From positions 1 through 8,758 of the forward strand of contig CAMVIO010000069.1 in assembly GCA_947167555.1 (NCBI GenBank): a stretch of 8,758 bases of DNA. Direction: 5' to 3'. Below the pieces are notes generated by a model. It saw nothing but the letters and a program-made list of their open reading frames with translations, did not search any database and was not told the DNA's origin. Shown piece by piece: positions 6,716 to 8,758 of this stretch. A program made the position numbers and the translations under genes. Origin of the DNA: an uncultured Selenomonadales bacterium (lineage in GTDB: Bacteria; Bacillota; Negativicutes; Selenomonadales; Selenomonadaceae). Position 1 is the first letter of the stretch, and every line of letters begins with the position of its first letter.

Positions 6716-8217
6716 CCATGGAAAAACGGAAACTGACGAAGGAAGACATTGACAAGGTTCGCGATATCGAAGGGTTTCCCATCGGGACGGACGAGGACAT
6801 CATCGCTTTGTCCGATCCGCCTTATTATACGGCTTGCCCGAATCCCTTTATCGAGGATTTTATCAAGGAGCATGGGACGCCCTATGACGAGGAGACGGAC
6901 GATTATCACCGGGAGCCGTTCGCAAGTGATGTGAGCGAGGGGAAAAGCGATCCGATTTATAATGCTCATACATATCACACGAAGGTTCCGTATAAGGCAA
7001 TCATGAAATATATATTGCATTACACTAATCCTGGAGATTTAGTTTTTGATGGATTTTGTGGAACAGGGATGACAGGGGTAGCGGCCTCTAAGTGTGGTGA
7101 TATATCAAAAGAAATATGTGATTCAAACTCTATTTTATGGGGGGCACGGCAGGCTATTCTTAGTGACATTTCTCCCGTTGCGAGTTTAATTGCTTATAAT
7201 TATAGTTATTGTAGAGATATTGATGGGTTTGTCGAATCTGCCAATCGAATTCTTGGCGAATGTGAGAAAGAATTAGGATGGATGTATCAAACAGAAGGGA
7301 TTGCCAATAATTCTGCATTGCACAATAGTGAATTTGAAATGAATTATACTGCTTGGTCTGATGTCTTAATCTGTCCTCATTGTAGTTCGGAATTAGTTTT
7401 CTATAATGTAGCTTTCTTTGAAGATTCGGGAAAAGTTGCTAATGTATTTTCATGTAGAAAATGTGGTGCAAAGCTAAAAAAAAGTGACTGTAATCGTGCA
7501 ATATATTCGTATTATGATAATACAATGGATGAAGTAGTTACAGCTATAAGGCAAGTTCCTGTTGTTATTGATTATTGTAAAGATGGACATCATTATAAGA
7601 AACAACCATCTCTTTCTGACATGGCTATTATCAAGAAGATTGATGCAATGCAAATCGAAGAATGGTATCCAACTGACCTTATGATGCACTTGGGAGAAAA
7701 ATGGGGCGATAGTTGGCGATCTGGGTATCACAGTGGAATAACTCGTGTGCATCATTTTTTTTATAAAAGAACTCTCGCATTTTTAGCAAAGATGAATGAA
7801 TTGATAGAAAATGAGAACAATCCACTGTTAAAAATTTGGTTTACCAGTCAATTATTAAATATTAGCAAACTTAACCGCTATAGACCTAAGGTTACATTCC
7901 CGTATAATCCATTAAGTGGAACGTTGTATATTTCTTCGTTGGTTTGTGAATCAAATCCATTTATTGCCTATAAAGGTAAAATTAAAAAATTTGCAGACGC
8001 ATTCAAAGGCGCAAAAAGCAATGATAATATTATTTCAGTATGTTCTGCAACAAATTTGTTAATACCGAATAATTCTATTGATTATATATTTTCAGATCCA
8101 CCTTTTGGAGATAATCTCATGTATTCTGAATTGAGTTTTATTTGGGAATCTTGGATTAAAAATCAAACAAATAATAAACAAGAAGGTATCATGAATAAGA
8201 GCCAACAAAAAAGATAG
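6712..8217 (+). CDS. pglX: BREX-3 DNA adenine methyltransferase PglX-like, interrupted
   Basis: PglX methylates adenine in a short host motif, using S-adenosylmethionine, to mark self DNA for BREX. Motifs in order are an N-terminal DPPYYTACPNPF (35-46), SAM-binding motif I FDGFCGTGMTG (112-122), a four-cysteine zinc ribbon (Cys221, 224, 248, 251), WYPTDLMMHLGEKWGD (about 317-332), and a second SDPPFGDNLMYSEL (461-474). This arrangement fits the zinc-ribbon adenine methylase group used in type 3 BREX. The start overlaps the MNT stop (ATGA), with AGAAGG upstream; ATG 6718 is an alternative. The frame is broken by TAG at 8215-8217, soon after motif DPPF, while coding similarity continues in the same frame. 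The first 80 or so codons are of mixed, brxC-like use, but from about 6960 codons turn strongly AT-rich. The truncated protein would lack its C-terminal part and is probably inactive. Confidence 0.75.
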   Translation: MTMEKRKLTKEDIDKVRDIEGFPIGTDEDIIALSDPPYYTACPNPFIEDFIKEHGTPYDEETDDYHREPFASDVSEGKSDPIYNAHTYHTKVPYKAIMKYILHYTNPGDLVFDGFCGTGMTGVAASKCGDISKEICDSNSILWGARQAILSDISPVASLIAYNYSYCRDIDGFVESANRILGECEKELGWMYQTEGIANNSALHNSEFEMNYTAWSDVLICPHCSSELVFYNVAFFEDSGKVANVFSCRKCGAKLKKSDCNRAIYSYYDNTMDEVVTAIRQVPVVIDYCKDGHHYKKQPSLSDMAIIKKIDAMQIEEWYPTDLMMHLGEKWGDSWRSGYHSGITRVHHFFYKRTLAFLAKMNELIENENNPLLKIWFTSQLLNISKLNRYRPKVTFPYNPLSGTLYISSLVCESNPFIAYKGKIKKFADAFKGAKSNDNIISVCSATNLLIPNNSIDYIFSDPPFGDNLMYSELSFIWESWIKNQTNNKQEGIMNKSQQKR

Positions 8218-8475
8218 TTTGACTATCAATCACTTATGACATCATGATTCAAAGAATTTTTTCGTGTATTAAAACCAAATCGCTGGATGACTATTGAATT
8301 TCATAATTCGAAAAATGCAGTTTGGAATGCAATCCAACAGGCCATACAAGTTGCAGGGTTTATTGTTGCAGATATTAGAATCTTGGATAAACAACAAGGA
8401 AGTTATAAGCAAGTAAATGATAATAATGCTGTGAAGCAAGACCTTGTTATTTCAGCGTATAAACCTAAAAATAGT
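6960..8475 (+). other. AT-rich central segment of pglX (putative recombinant block)
   Basis: Codon use changes sharply inside one gene. Third positions are G/C in 11 of 20 codons from 6721, only 4 of 20 from 7201, and 17 of 20 from 8521. The reading frame crosses both transitions. The block covers the SAM-binding motif, zinc ribbon, the presumed target-recognition region and the DPPF motif, and includes both in-frame stops. Boundaries are estimated by eye to within a few tens of bases. Confidence 0.6.
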
Positions 8476-8758
8476 TTATTACGCGAATTTGCTCAAAACG
8501 CTGGCACCGAAGAAACCGCATGGGCATTCGTCCGCCAGCACCTCTCCAACCTCCCCGTGGTCGTCGACGCAAACAAAAACGGAAAGCTCGACATAATTCC
8601 GGAGCGCCAAGCCTTCCTCCTTTTCGACCGCATGGTGGCCTATCACATCATGCAGGGGCTTCCCGTCCCCATCGACGCGTCCGCCTTCTACAAAGGCATC
8701 GACGACCGTTTCCTCAAACGGGACAACATGTATTTCCTGCCCGATCAGGTCAACGAAT
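8218..8758 (+). pseudogene. pglX: 3' continuation of pglX after in-frame stops (partial)
   Basis: In the same frame as the upstream methyltransferase, after TAG 8215-8217, the sequence reads FDYQSLMTS, a second stop (TGA 8245-8247), then FKEFFRVLKPNRWMTIEFHN and further family-like sequence (AGFIVADIRILDKQQGSYKQ, AVKQDLVISAYKP), and stays open to the window end. The pattern F-E-x-RVLKPG-RWMT-EFHNS-AVWNAI is what I recall directly following DPPF...YSEL in these methyltransferases, so this is the same gene. The expected residues at the stops are Leu (TTG to TAG) and Cys (TGT or TGC to TGA), each one substitution away. ATG 8287 could in principle restart translation but has no ribosome site. The last part from about 8475 is GC-rich like brxC. 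The gene end lies outside the window. Confidence 0.7.

Noticed and set aside
8245..8247. TGA as selenocysteine at an expected Cys position
   Set aside because: A TAG stop lies only 30 bases upstream in the same frame, no clear SECIS-like hairpin was noticed right after it, and methyltransferases of this kind have no known Sec need.
8215..8247. Alternative genetic code reading TAG and TGA as sense
   Set aside because: TAG ends brxF, brxC and the reverse transcriptase, and TGA ends the MNT gene, at sensible family lengths, so both codons act as stops here.
4835..8250. Diversity-generating retroelement acting on pglX
   Set aside because: No template/variable repeat pair was found, and the reverse transcriptase motifs match Abi/UG defence enzymes rather than DGR enzymes.

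Overview
The window reads as part of a bacterial defence locus, most probably from a low-to-mid GC Firmicute (Clostridia or Oscillospiraceae-like). That placement rests on strong AGGAGG ribosome sites, an extended -10 promoter, a Firmicute-style parS palindrome, a group II intron end and hairpin-rich intergenic repeats. It is an inference; no marker gene fixes the taxon.

Layout. Positions 1-52 look like the 3' end of a group II intron. Positions 53-498 hold no convincing gene, but contain a perfect 16-bp parS palindrome (179-194) and a hairpin-rich repeat element (about 255-440) with a 19-bp repeat whose two copies start exactly 100 bp apart. An extended -10 promoter (499-507) then opens a one-directional, tightly packed run of plus-strand genes reaching past the right edge. 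In order these are brxF-like, brxC-like (1231 aa AAA-type ATPase), a reverse transcriptase, a small MNT-type nucleotidyltransferase, and a PglX-type DNA adenine methyltransferase that runs off the window. The order brxF-brxC-pglX matches a type 3 BREX (bacteriophage exclusion) system. Later BREX-3 genes (brxH, pglZ, brxA) would be expected to the right.

How the genes work together. In BREX, the methyltransferase marks self DNA, and BrxC/BrxF ATPases with PglZ and a helicase block replication of unmarked phage DNA. Here the cassette looks altered. (1) brxF appears split: a strong ribosome site and ATG at 557 lead into one frame, while the recognisable BrxF body lies in another frame from about 657, and the P-loop region is degenerate. 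(2) An AT-rich defence-type reverse transcriptase gene sits between brxC and pglX, bracketed by a 14-bp near-perfect direct repeat (4787-4800 and 6332-6345). (3) A stand-alone MNT gene overlaps the pglX start by four bases. (4) The pglX reading frame is interrupted by two in-frame stops 30 bases apart (8215 TAG, 8245 TGA), yet stays open and family-like for at least another 170 codons. (5) The central 1.5 kb of pglX has strongly AT-rich codon use, whereas both ends match brxC-like codon use, suggesting replacement of the catalytic and target-recognition core by recombination.

The most interesting reading is a BREX-3 island that has acquired a reverse transcriptase and swapped its methyltransferase core, and is now decaying, switched off, or carrying assembly errors. 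Family assignments rest on remembered family motifs; no database search was possible.
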